A stretch of 64,000 nt of DNA. Source: Streptomyces sp. NBC_01241. Its GTDB lineage: Bacteria; Actinomycetota; Actinomycetes; Streptomycetales; Streptomycetaceae. Position numbers and translations under genes: made by a program. Every line of letters begins with the position of its first letter. The first letter of the stretch is position 1. The notes under the pieces are model-generated. The model worked only from the letters and a program-made list of their open reading frames with translations, was not told where the DNA came from and searched no databases. Location: contig NZ_CP108494.1 in assembly GCF_041435435.1 (NCBI RefSeq), forward strand, positions 6,048,501-6,112,500, in the 5' to 3' direction. Positions 1 to 7,281 of the stretch are shown one piece after another.

Positions 1-195
1 ACCATGCGTGACGACTTCGTACTTACTCGTCAGTTCACGCAATGCATCGAGATTCTCCGCATGTCGCCACTGGTCGACCAAGATCTCCAGGACGTCGAGG
101 TCCGACTCGTGCCCCTCGAGTGCTTTCGCCAATTCGCTACGGTATCCGATGCCGGCCCCGTAGGACGGGATGTCCGACGCCGAGAAAGGATGCAT
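1..195 (-). CDS. DUF692/MNIO-family iron oxidase, N-terminal part only (runs off left edge)
   Basis: Only the first 65 codons are in the window; the gene continues past base 1. The translation has the usual start of DUF692 (multinuclear non-heme iron oxidative enzyme, MNIO) proteins: GAGIGYRSEL at residues 13-22, an LDVLEILVDQW segment at 33-43 (the family's 'vDflEv..d.y' strand) and YEVVTHG at 59-65, just where the family has its 'fpvvlHGvglS' strand. Family members modify Cys or Asp residues of ribosomal peptides with a partner protein (methanobactin MbnB, TglH, bufferin MNIOs). The ATG at 195 overlaps the stop of the preceding small ORF as TGATG, which suggests translational coupling. A GTG three bases upstream is an alternative start. 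The context of precursor-like peptides and a partner protein supports the call. The iron ligands lie outside the window. Confidence 0.82.
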   Translation of the reverse strand, partial: MHPFSASDIPSYGAGIGYRSELAKALEGHESDLDVLEILVDQWRHAENLDALRELTSKYEVVTHG

Positions 196-329
196 CACTC
201 CGAGGTACCCCTCTCGGATGTGTGGGTCGATCTCCTCAGGGACCACAACGCACACGCGCGGCAGGCATCACACCCCTCCAGCGGTGCTGCGAGGGGAAAG
301 TCAATTGATTCTGATATATCCTCGAACAT
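195..329 (-). CDS. 44-residue CxxCxxC peptide, possible second RiPP precursor
   Basis: This small ORF sits between the partner-protein gene and the MNIO gene. It starts at ATG 329 behind an AAGGTGA-type ribosome binding site, and its TGA overlaps the MNIO ATG (TGATG). The peptide has an acidic, leader-like N-terminus (MFEDISESID), a hydrophobic stretch (FPLAAPLEG), then CDACRAC at residues 20-26 followed by ALW and a Ser/Thr/Arg-rich tail. Three regularly spaced cysteines beside an MNIO gene fit a modification substrate. It could instead be a non-substrate accessory peptide, or a translated spacer that couples MNIO translation. No homologue is recognised; the evidence is the RBS, the coupling, the Cys pattern and the position. 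Confidence 0.5.
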   Translation of the reverse strand: MFEDISESIDFPLAAPLEGCDACRACALWSLRRSTHTSERGTSE

Positions 330-361
330 CGGCTCTCACCTTAGGTCCGAATCCGCATGGG

Positions 362-1177
362 CTAGGAATCTTCGCGGCCGGCATGCCAGGCCACGACACC
401 AATATTCACAAAGTCATGGATGAGTGTCTGCAGGTCCGATTCTGATACCCCCATAGCTTCGCGCAACTCTTTCCCGCATATTTCCGATCCGGTATGCGGG
501 ACGGCCAGTTCTTCCAGGACCTTGAACGCCGGCCGGGCGAGCTTCAGGACGGTCGGGCGGTGTTGGTGAGACCTCGGCGGTGCGACCAGTAGATTCGTCA
601 TCGAATCCGTCGCGGCTCGGAGGTCTGTCTTCCGCGTCATCACCGGAAGGGGGTCCACCTCGAAGGAGCCTATGTTCGTACCCTTCGGCCGCCAGTACAA
701 ATTGCTTCGCGAGAAACGATGCGGCGTGCTCTCGCTGTTCAAGGAGTCTGCTGCCGGGTGTCGCGAGGTGATGAGCATCAGTTCCAGCCGTGCGACCGAC
801 GGTAGGGCTTTGGGGATCCCGTAATAAACAGATGCTTCACGGATGTACTGAACAAAGGTCGCCGCTTTGACCTCTTGCGAATCCGAATGCCCGAACTGTC
901 GCATTTCCAGAAAATCCTGGATGACGAACTCGAATTCATCTCCCAGTAAGGAAAATGTCACGGGGAGCATGGATGAAAGTGCCAGTTGCTGCTTCAGTCG
1001 CAACGTCGAGGCAAATTCTTGCACTTCTTCATTGGAGATTCCGGCAAGAAAGGATGATCCCTCCTCGTCCAGATCCAGTCTTCGGATGAATTCTTTCTTA
1101 TTGATGCTGTATGCCAGTTGGTACCCGGGGTTCAGGTAGAGCCTGAAGAGCACCCCCTGGATGCTGTGCATATCCAT
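362..1177 (-). CDS. MNIO partner protein (helical N-domain plus winged-helix/RRE-like C-domain)
   Basis: 271 residues. ATG 1177 was chosen because AAGGAG lies 8 bases upstream; the longer reading from 1264 runs through the hairpin and lacks an RBS. Residues 1-100 are helical, with 'LYLNPGYQLAY...FIRRLDLD...LAGISNEEVQEFASTLRLKQ' spacing and 'LPVTFSLLGDEF', a pattern I associate with proteins encoded beside DUF692 enzymes. About residues 197-271 look like a small winged helix (KVLEEL...ICGKELREAMGVSESDLQTL...GVVAW), similar to PqqD-like RiPP recognition elements. The middle is not recognised. Inferred role: binds the precursor leader and delivers it to the MNIO enzyme, as MbnC and TglI do. It lies in one operon with the peptides on both sides. 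Family assignment is by pattern only. Confidence 0.62.
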   Translation of the reverse strand: MDMHSIQGVLFRLYLNPGYQLAYSINKKEFIRRLDLDEEGSSFLAGISNEEVQEFASTLRLKQQLALSSMLPVTFSLLGDEFEFVIQDFLEMRQFGHSDSQEVKAATFVQYIREASVYYGIPKALPSVARLELMLITSRHPAADSLNSESTPHRFSRSNLYWRPKGTNIGSFEVDPLPVMTRKTDLRAATDSMTNLLVAPPRSHQHRPTVLKLARPAFKVLEELAVPHTGSEICGKELREAMGVSESDLQTLIHDFVNIGVVAWHAGREDS

Positions 1178-1209
1178 GTCGCTTGCTCCTTGCAACGCAA
1201 TGCGAGAAT

Positions 1210-1257
1210 GCGGGCGGGCAGCCGATATCGTCATGCGGATATCGGCTGCCCGTCCGC
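1210..1257. terminator. 19-bp inverted repeat between precursor and partner genes
   Basis: Arms at 1210-1228 and 1239-1257 pair over 19 bp with one mismatch, around a 10-base loop; the core is GGGCAGCCGATAT. It lies between the stop of the precursor-like peptide (1269) and the RBS of the partner gene (1191). There is no T-run after it, so it may be a leaky terminator or an mRNA-stabilising hairpin that makes more peptide than enzyme, an arrangement common in RiPP operons. The function is inferred; the repeat is seen. Confidence 0.7.
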
Positions 1258-1268
1258 ATCTCAAGCCG

Positions 1269-1436
1269 TCAGGGCTGACCCGGGCCGCCGCACGGAGTGC
1301 AGCACCTCGATCCTCCGGGTATGCAGCACAGAGGCGGGAGGACCACCCCTTCGAAACCCTCGCTGTCGAGTTCGGCGATCGTAATCATCGGAGACTCGAT
1401 GCTAAACACATCTACTTCGGTCGCGGTCAGTGACAT
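1269..1436 (-). CDS. Cys-rich RiPP precursor-like peptide
   Basis: 55 residues from ATG 1436, which has GGAAGG 6 bases upstream; an in-frame ATG at 1475 would add 13 residues. The N-terminal part is acidic and leader-like (EVDVFSIESP, ITIAELDSEGFEG). The C-terminal 19 residues carry five cysteines in the pattern CC-x6-CC-x2-C with Pro and Gly (C37, C38, C45, C46, C49), ending GGPGQP. This leader/core split, first in an operon with a partner protein and an MNIO enzyme, is what an MNIO substrate should look like: relatives convert Cys to oxazolone/thioamide, thiooxazole or other groups. I recognise no named family for this core, so the modified product is unknown. Confidence 0.68.
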   Translation of the reverse strand: MSLTATEVDVFSIESPMITIAELDSEGFEGVVLPPLCCIPGGSRCCTPCGGPGQP

Positions 1437-1926
1437 TGGCGCCTTCCAGGGTAGATACGTATTCGGCTTTGCCATATCTGGCGGCTCTTCAATTCTCCGC
1501 CGGGATCAGTGTCTCCGTCGCTCTCGATCATGTCCAGGGGATCTATGGTCGTGGCTGGATTTCGACGTAACGAGCAGACTTTCGGCCAGAGTTGGAGTAT
1601 CGGAGGACGCGGCAAGCTCCGGGAGTTCGGCGTCATCGGCCACGGCCGGCAGTGCGGGCCGGTCGCCGCAGGCGCCACCGAGTTCCGCACCGGGGATGGT
1701 GAATGCGGCGGAAAATCGGCCTTGTTGTGGATACGGCGGACAATCAGCCTTGCTCGAGACCCAGTCCCTCGACACACTCGCGCCCGAGTGCCACCCCGGT
1801 CTCTTCGCGCTCAGCACCCCGCCAACTGGCGGTTGCACCCGCGTCCTGGGGACGGTCCTCGTCGACCGCGCGCTGACGTGTACCGTCGTCTTCCCGCTTC
1901 TCCAATTACCGCCACCTGGAAGGTTC
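1437..1926. other. Intergenic region between divergent peptide operon and repeat-protein gene
   Basis: About 490 bases with no convincing gene. It must hold the promoter of the minus-strand peptide operon and that of the gene at 1927. On the minus strand, about 1506-1720, one frame reads with good codon bias (…PALPAVADDAELPELAASS…) but has no start codon with an RBS; it may be a gene remnant. No clear palindrome or promoter consensus was found. Confidence 0.5.
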
Positions 1927-3042
1927 ATGAACCCGCACGGTCACATAGCTCAGCGTTTCCCGCTCGTCGCCCGCTTCCGGCCCGCATGCCTGCCTCTGCC
2001 CAAGCGCGTGCACACGCTCGTCGCCGTGGCCGACAGGGCAGTGCGCACGGCTGATCAAGGGCTCGCGTCGGTGGTCTACAACCAGGCCGCACTCATCGCC
2101 TCCGACCTCGGCCTTCCAGAACTGGCCCGCGAGATGTGCCACCAGCAGGCCGTCGCCTACCTCCATGCCTGCCCCTTACCCGGCACTGCGGCGATCAGCG
2201 CGCTTACGCCCGTCGTCAACCTCGCCCGCTTGCGCATCCGCGCCGGTCACTCGGACGAAGGCCGCCATCGCCTCCTTGCCCTGTACGAAGCCGTCGGAGC
2301 CGGTAGCGCTGCCCGGTTCGAGGGCGTCACCGTCCCGGACGGCCTGGTCTCGACTCCCGAAGAGCGCCAAGAGGTCCGTACCTGGCTGTGGCGGGTCCTG
2401 ATCGACGACGGCACCCGTACCCTCACCACCGCCGGCCGCTGGACCGAGGCCCTCGCGCACATCGAGTCCCACCGTGGTATCGGGAAGCACATGCTCGATG
2501 GCCGCCAAGTCGCCGTCCTCGCCGCACTCACCTCGGGGAAGGCGCCCGCCGCCGATGCCCTGTTGGCGGCCACGACATCCGGAGAACCTTGGGAACAGGA
2601 CGTCACCGCCTCTCTGGCCGTCCTGTGCCGACGAGCCCTCGGCCGCCCCGTCGACGAACACCTCACGGCCCTGGTCGACGCCTACACACAACGGGAGACC
2701 GATCAGCGCCTCACGGTCTTCCATACCCGACTCGGGCTGGTCATCCTCGATCTCGTCGAATGGTCGGAGCACCCGGCCGCGCGCCTGGTGGTTGACGCTC
2801 TGTATCGCCGGACCGTCAGCACTGCGGACGGATACGCGGCCCGGGAATGCCTGGCACACCCTCAGTTCCAGACGCTCGCCACCGAGCAGCAAACGCGGGA
2901 CTGTGCCGATCTCCTGCGCACCTGTGCACTGGGTGCAGGAGCCCTTCCCGGCTCTCTGCGAGCGGCGTTGACCGATGCTCTGCAGGTAAGCGACCGGGTT
3001 ATCCGCGACAGCGTGGCACCCCGATCGAAATCGAAGGCGTAG
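1927..3042 (+). CDS. Helical-repeat (TPR-like) protein of unknown function
   Basis: 371 residues from ATG 1927, preceded by GGAAGG; longer readings start far upstream without an RBS. The protein is almost entirely alpha-helical, with repeated A-x2-A/L-x3-A patterns (e.g. NQAALIASDLGLPELAREMC, 'LARLRIRAGHSDEGRHRLLALYEAV', 'RWTEALAHIESH') that suggest tetratricopeptide-like pairs. There is no signal peptide, membrane segment or catalytic motif. It diverges from the peptide operon and may belong to the same locus, for example as a scaffold or regulator, but nothing in the sequence proves this. Similar unnamed proteins occur in Streptomyces. Confidence 0.6.
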   Translation: MNPHGHIAQRFPLVARFRPACLPLPKRVHTLVAVADRAVRTADQGLASVVYNQAALIASDLGLPELAREMCHQQAVAYLHACPLPGTAAISALTPVVNLARLRIRAGHSDEGRHRLLALYEAVGAGSAARFEGVTVPDGLVSTPEERQEVRTWLWRVLIDDGTRTLTTAGRWTEALAHIESHRGIGKHMLDGRQVAVLAALTSGKAPAADALLAATTSGEPWEQDVTASLAVLCRRALGRPVDEHLTALVDAYTQRETDQRLTVFHTRLGLVILDLVEWSEHPAARLVVDALYRRTVSTADGYAARECLAHPQFQTLATEQQTRDCADLLRTCALGAGALPGSLRAALTDALQVSDRVIRDSVAPRSKSKA

Positions 3043-3264
3043 CGGGCCGGGGACGTACACGGGCTGCCGCCCTATGCGCCCGTCCTTCTGATCGCCGCAC
3101 CAGCCCCGAACTGAGGCGAGGTCACGACCGACCTCGGCCAGGACCTCAGCGCGCAGACTGCAAAGCGGCGCCCGGTGCGGCAGGGGGCGCAGCCCGCTTA
3201 GGGAGCTGTCGAGGCTCTGCTCAGCGGTGAGGAGGAGGCGCTGGCCCAGTGACTGGTTTGCAGG

Positions 3265-3459
3265 TCAGTCGATTTCGCCGTTGCCGCTCTTCATGCCCAG
3301 CACAAGCGCACGCAGCGCGACCCGGCTTGTCACCAGAACGGCATCGGGGCTCTCGCTCTCGCGGATTGCAACGCCGTCGGCTCGCGACGCGGCGACCTCG
3401 ACGCAGTTATTGCCGCCGCCTGCGCAGAACGACGAGCGCTGCCAGTCACGTTCGGGCAT
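3265..3459 (-). CDS. DUF397 domain protein
   Basis: 64 residues from ATG 3459 with GAGAGG 7 bases upstream; a GTG at 3474 overlaps the stop of the XRE gene as GTGA and is a weaker start. It shows the usual DUF397 features: 'W.RSSFCAGGGNNCVEVA' near the N-terminus, then 'VAIRESESPDAVLVTSRVALRALV'. DUF397 proteins are small partners of the XRE/DUF5753 regulators encoded just upstream (Scr1/Scr2 and BldB-related pairs in Streptomyces), and the two are thought to act as an antagonistic pair in development or antibiotic control. Co-transcription with the XRE gene is clear from the spacing. Confidence 0.93.
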   Translation of the reverse strand: MPERDWQRSSFCAGGGNNCVEVAASRADGVAIRESESPDAVLVTSRVALRALVLGMKSGNGEID

Positions 3460-3470
3460 TTCTTGACCTC

Positions 3471-4325
3471 TCACAGCTCGCGGGCGATGGACCGGATGAG
3501 CTCTCGCGATTCTTCAGGAGGGAGCGCAGAGCGTTCCATCAGGTCCAGAAGGGAACGATAGTTCCCCAGTGGCGTCGGGGCATCAACGAATTGGCCGCCG
3601 AACGAGGTGTCGAGTTGGACCGTGTCCAGTTGCGGGACGGGGCCCTCGGCGTAGAGGATCGATTGTCCGGCGCCGTGGAAGGGGCCCGCGCTGAATGGGA
3701 TGACCAGTAGAGTCACGTGACCCAGCTCGGATGCGTTCGCGAGGTGGTCCAGCTGTCGGCGGGACACATCCCGACCACCGAACTCCAGGCGCAGCGCGGC
3801 CTCATGGATGATGCCGAGGTACGGAGTCGGGCTCTCTCCGGCGATGATGGCCTGGCGGCCCATGCGGTGAGCCACCCGGAGTTCCACCTCCAGTCGGGGC
3901 AATTGCGGTACCGCGAAGTCGAAGATTGCTCGCGCGTGTTCCTCGATTTGGAACAGGCCAGGCAGGTGGACGGTCTGGGCCGTCCGGATGCGCGCCGCGA
4001 AGTGCTCGATCTCGGAGACGTCGAGGTGCCCGTCGGGGAGTTTGCCCCGGTACTCGTCCCACCAGTGTCGTGTCCGTCGACCGCCTGCCATCGAGGCGAG
4101 CGCATCGACCAACGACGAGTCCGGGCATCCGTAATGGCAGGCGATCTGCCGAACGCGTTCCTCGCTGAGCCCGGTACGGCCCGCCTCGATGTTGGAGATC
4201 ATCGTGCGGTCGGCGCCGAGCATTGCGGCCGCCTCCAGGATTGAGATGCCGGCCTGCTCGCGCATGCGGCGGACTTCAACGGCCAAGCGGCGCTGGCGGC
4301 CTGTGGGTGCATTTCGTGGAGCCAT
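3471..4325 (-). CDS. XRE-family regulator with DUF5753 (Scr1-type)
   Basis: 284 residues from ATG 4325, preceded by GAGAGGA. Residues about 10-75 form a Cro/C1 helix-turn-helix (LAVEVRRMREQAGISILEAA, then DRTMISNIEAGRTGLSEERV). About residues 95-280 are the DUF5753 domain (YRGKLPDGHLDVSEIE, then QTVHLPGLFQ and ARAIFDF). It is transcribed with the DUF397 gene downstream and lies opposite the HATPase gene at 4605, a trio commonly seen in Streptomyces. It probably binds its own promoter; a 14-bp palindrome lies 90 bases upstream of the start. Confidence 0.93.
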   Translation of the reverse strand: MAPRNAPTGRQRRLAVEVRRMREQAGISILEAAAMLGADRTMISNIEAGRTGLSEERVRQIACHYGCPDSSLVDALASMAGGRRTRHWWDEYRGKLPDGHLDVSEIEHFAARIRTAQTVHLPGLFQIEEHARAIFDFAVPQLPRLEVELRVAHRMGRQAIIAGESPTPYLGIIHEAALRLEFGGRDVSRRQLDHLANASELGHVTLLVIPFSAGPFHGAGQSILYAEGPVPQLDTVQLDTSFGGQFVDAPTPLGNYRSLLDLMERSALPPEESRELIRSIAREL

Positions 4326-4414
4326 GGGTCCTCTCTCGTGCGCGCACAGTCTTGCAGGGGCCCTGCGAAGCGGTCCAGTGAGCAAAGTAGGGACTCACTC
4401 ATTCGTGGAAATTT

Positions 4415-4428
4415 ACTCACATGTGAGT
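4415..4428. promoter_or_regulatory. Palindrome ACTCACATGTGAGT, candidate operator
   Basis: A perfect 14-bp palindrome in the 280-base gap between the divergent XRE and HATPase genes. A related half-site, GGACTCACTC, lies at about 4391-4400. Its position fits an operator for the XRE regulator controlling both directions. The function is inferred. Confidence 0.5.
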
Positions 4429-4604
4429 GGTGATGCTTTAGCTTATGAGTCGCGTCGCTGGCATGACCGTAGGCGGCGGAAGCGCACCGGTCCCCCTGCC
4501 CGCCCGGGAACGCGGGAAGCCGGACCGGCATTGCCACCGCCCACAGCAACCGACCGTGGCGCACGTCCACTTGAGGCCACTCGCACGCGCCCCAGGAGGT
4601 GCCC

Positions 4605-5069
4605 GTGAGGAACGAACCCACCACCTACGCCCCGTACGCCCACCACCCCGTCCCCATTCCCTTCGCCGAACCCTGGAGTTACGAACTCGCCTTCCCCTGC
4701 GACCCGCGCAGCCCCAGCATCGCCCGCACCACTCTGCGCGCCATCCTCGGCGCCCACGAACTGGTCGAACTCAGCTACCGGGCCGAGCTGTTGACGTCCG
4801 AGCTCACCACCAACTCCGTACGGCACACCAAGGGCCCGGCCGCCGTTCGGCTCCAGTGGCGGCACCCGGTGCTCCGGATCAGCGTCCGGGACATGAGCCC
4901 GGACCTGCCGAAGCCGTACGCGCCGCCCGCCGACCCTTACGCCGAGGCCGGGCGGGGCATGGCGATCCTCGAACTCGTCGCCGACCGCTGGGGAGGGTGC
5001 GCCATAGGGGAGGGGGCGGACGGGCCGGGCCGCAAGACCGTCTGGTTCGAACTCGGGCTCGGCATCTGA
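4605..5069 (+). CDS. ATP-binding (HATPase_c, RsbW-like) regulatory protein
   Basis: 154 residues. GTG 4605 was chosen because AGGAGG lies 5 bases before it. The GHKL ATPase motifs are present: the N-box 'ELLTSELTTNSVRHT' (about residues 63-77), 'RISVRDMSP' and the G-box 'EAGRGMAILELVADRWG' (about 113-129). Such single-domain proteins resemble anti-sigma-factor kinases of the RsbW/SpoIIAB type and are very numerous in Streptomyces, often beside XRE/DUF397 pairs as here. No anti-anti-sigma partner gene is adjacent. Confidence 0.9.
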   Translation: MRNEPTTYAPYAHHPVPIPFAEPWSYELAFPCDPRSPSIARTTLRAILGAHELVELSYRAELLTSELTTNSVRHTKGPAAVRLQWRHPVLRISVRDMSPDLPKPYAPPADPYAEAGRGMAILELVADRWGGCAIGEGADGPGRKTVWFELGLGI

Positions 5070-5140
5070 CCGCAGAGACGGCGGCGCCCGGCCCGGTCAC
5101 GTCCGACCTCCGTACGGGCGTCACCGGGCAGGGCGTGGGT

Positions 5141-5409
5141 TCAGGAGGCCTGGCGCGCGTACATGTCGCTGCCGAAGAACTCCGCCAGGACCGGGGCCAC
5201 CGCCTGCGGTGCCAGTTCGCGGGTCTGGCCCGTCAGGGTGCGGTGGCGGGCGCGCGGGAGTGCGTCGGCGAGGGCACGGGCCGAGAGCCGGGCGTGGGAG
5301 CCTCGGTCGCCGCCGTGCTCAATGCTCCGCCGACCAGGATCACCGGCGGTCCTTCGCCCCGGCGCCGATACGCGATCAAGGTGCCGTCGCGGGAGAGAGT
5401 CTTGTCCAT
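5141..5409 (-). pseudogene. Alpha/beta-hydrolase pseudogene with central deletion
   Basis: Reading from ATG 5409 gives the start of an alpha/beta hydrolase (MDKTLSRDGTLIAYRRRGEG, then PPVILVGGALS). After about 40 residues the frame is lost. A second frame then gives the family's C-terminal end (ALADALPRARHRTLTGQT, then PVLAEFF) and stops at 5141. The middle of the protein, about 170 residues in intact relatives and including the nucleophile Ser, is missing. The two ends adjoin with a frame change, so this is a deletion remnant and cannot make an active enzyme. Confidence 0.82.
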
Positions 5410-5504
5410 GTGAGAGAGGACTGCGATTCCGTCACAAAGTCATCGCTGCGGACGTGAATTTTCTGAGCATTTTCAACTCCGCAGGTCACAGGGGTCCCTG
5501 TTGA

Positions 5505-5840
5505 TCAGTCGGAGGCGGTCTCGGTGTCGTAGAAGCAGAAGTGGTCCTTGATCGCGGCGACTTCGGGCTTCGGCTCGGGATAGGCCCAGACGAGATCGGC
5601 CGCGTCCGGCAGCGACCAATAGGAGGCGTCGCCCTTGAACGGGCAGTGGGTGTGCGTGTTCGAAGCCGTCAGCAGTTCTGTGCGGACGTCCTCGGGCGGC
5701 AGGTAGTAGCGGGGCGGGCAGCCCGTCTCACGCAGTACGAGCGGGCGCCGGCTCTCGGCGAGCACCTGCCCGTCGCGCACCACACGTACATGCTCGGTGC
5801 CGGGTTCGACGGTGATGATGTGTCCTCGTGTGGAAGTCAT
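5505..5840 (-). CDS. DUF427 domain protein
   Basis: 111 residues from ATG 5840. The sequence follows the DUF427 pattern: VRVVRDGQVLAES at the start, 'PPRYYLPPEDVRTELL' in the middle, then 'THCPFKGDASYWSLPDAADLVWAYPEP' and an ending rich in acidic residues (FYDTETASD). Members are small soluble beta-rich proteins of unknown biochemical role, common in actinobacteria. It stands alone here and faces the hydrolase pseudogene. Confidence 0.93.
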   Translation of the reverse strand: MTSTRGHIITVEPGTEHVRVVRDGQVLAESRRPLVLRETGCPPRYYLPPEDVRTELLTASNTHTHCPFKGDASYWSLPDAADLVWAYPEPKPEVAAIKDHFCFYDTETASD

Positions 5841-5949
5841 GTCTGGTTCAGCAGCGTCGCGGGCCGGTTTCTTCCCTTTCCCTCGCCGGTGTCTGCCGGA
5901 TTTCCACCCGGCCCCCTGGTGTGTCAGTGGTGGCCTTTACGGTGGCTGC

Positions 5950-6489
5950 ATGAACATCTGCGTTTTCCTCTCCGCCGCCGATCTCGACGACCGCTACACC
6001 CAGCCCGCCCGCGAATTCGCCGAGCTGCTGGGCCGGGGCGGGCACAGCCTGGTCTGGGGCGGTTCGGAGAGCGGGCTGATGAAGGTCGTCGCCGACGGGG
6101 TGCAGGAAGCGGGCGGACGGCTGGTCGGGGTGTCGGTCGACTTCCTGGCCGCGAAGGCGCGTACCAGCGCGGACGAGATGGTGATCGCGCGCGATCTCGC
6201 CGAGCGCAAGGCACTGCTCCTGGAGAAGGCCGACGCGATCGTGATCATGGTGGGCGGTACGGGGACGCTCGACGAGGCGACCGAGATCCTGGAGTTGAAG
6301 AAGCACGGCAAGCACGACAAGCCGGTGGTTCTGCTCAACACGGCGGGCTTCTACGACGGGCTGCGCCAGCAGTTCCAGCGCATGGAGGACGAAGGCTTCC
6401 TACCCGTCCCGCTGAGCGACCTGGTGTTCTTCGCGAAGGACGGCGTGGGCGCCCTGGCCTACCTGGAGGAGTGGTCCGGCCTGCGGTGA
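5950..6489 (+). CDS. LOG-family (TIGR00730-like) protein
   Basis: 179 residues from ATG 5950. Rossmann-like LOG/'lysine decarboxylase-like' fold: NICVFLSAADLDDRY at the start, 'LLGRGGHSLVWGGSESGLM' (the GGxxGLM nucleotide-binding turn), and VGGTGTLDEATEIL, which corresponds to the family's PGGxGTxxE signature with Pro replaced by Val. Characterised members are cytokinin-nucleotide phosphoribohydrolases; whether this one is active on AMP-type substrates is not known. The altered first residue of the signature is the only oddity. Confidence 0.88.
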   Translation: MNICVFLSAADLDDRYTQPAREFAELLGRGGHSLVWGGSESGLMKVVADGVQEAGGRLVGVSVDFLAAKARTSADEMVIARDLAERKALLLEKADAIVIMVGGTGTLDEATEILELKKHGKHDKPVVLLNTAGFYDGLRQQFQRMEDEGFLPVPLSDLVFFAKDGVGALAYLEEWSGLR

Positions 6490-6531
6490 CGCGGCGGCGG
6501 GGTGCGATCAGTGGAGTGCGATCATGGGGGC

Positions 6532-7221
6532 ATGTCCACTCATGTCATCACCGGCGCAGGCTCCGGCATCGGCGCAGCTGTCACCCGTCGTCTTCTGGAG
6601 CGCGGTGACGAGACCGTGCTGCTGGCCCGTGACGCGGGCCGCGCGAAGGAGCTGGCCGCGCTCCACCCCGGCGCTCGCACGCTCGTCGGTGACCTCTCCA
6701 ACCCGGACCGGCTCTCCTGGGCGCTCGCCCAGCAGGCGATGCCGGAGCGGGTCGACTCGCTGCTGCACATCGCGGGCGTCGTCGAGCTCGGCAAGGTCGG
6801 TGACCTCACGCCCAAGGCGTGGCACTTCCAGCTCAACGCCAACCTGGTCGCGCCCGCCGAGCTGACCCGGCTCTTCCTGCCGCAACTGCGGGTCGCCCAG
6901 GGCCATGTGCTCTTCGTCAACTCGGGCGCCGGCCTCTCCGCGAGCGCCGAGTGGAGCGCGTACGCCGCGAGCAAGCACGGCCTGAAGGCGCTCGCCGACG
7001 CGCTGCGCCAGGAGGAGCACGCGAACGGGGTTCGTGTGACCTCCGTCTATCCAGGGCGCACCGCCAGTCCCATGCAGGCCAAGGTCCACCAGCAGGAGGG
7101 CAAGGAGTACGACGCCTCCTGCTGGATCGACCCCGAGTCGGTGGCCACCACGATCGTGATGGCCATCGACCTGCCGCGCGATGCCGAGGTCAACGACCTC
7201 ACGGTGCGACCCGGGCGCTGA
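6532..7221 (+). CDS. Short-chain dehydrogenase/reductase
   Basis: 229 residues from ATG 6532. Classical SDR: nucleotide-binding TGAGSGIG at residues 7-14, LLHIAGV (the NAG-type strand), Ser in 'FVNSGAG', and the catalytic YAASK motif followed by 'GLKALADALRQEE'. PGRTASPM follows, the usual PG motif after the active site. The substrate cannot be told. It stands in the same direction as the LOG gene and the MetE-like gene, with short gaps. Confidence 0.92.
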   Translation: MSTHVITGAGSGIGAAVTRRLLERGDETVLLARDAGRAKELAALHPGARTLVGDLSNPDRLSWALAQQAMPERVDSLLHIAGVVELGKVGDLTPKAWHFQLNANLVAPAELTRLFLPQLRVAQGHVLFVNSGAGLSASAEWSAYAASKHGLKALADALRQEEHANGVRVTSVYPGRTASPMQAKVHQQEGKEYDASCWIDPESVATTIVMAIDLPRDAEVNDLTVRPGR

Positions 7222-7281
7222 GCCGCCCCGGCCCCGACCGCCGCCGGTCGACGGGGCCGGGCACGGCCGTAGGCTTCCCGT

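Noticed and set aside
4..445. Open frames on the plus strand over the first 450 bases
   Set aside because: They lack RBS and family features; the minus strand here reads a DUF692-like protein, a coupled small ORF and the end of the partner protein.
1506..1928. Minus-strand ORF of 140 residues upstream of the peptide operon
   Set aside because: Only the last third has coding-like bias; no start with RBS and no family resemblance. Kept as a possible remnant in the intergenic note.
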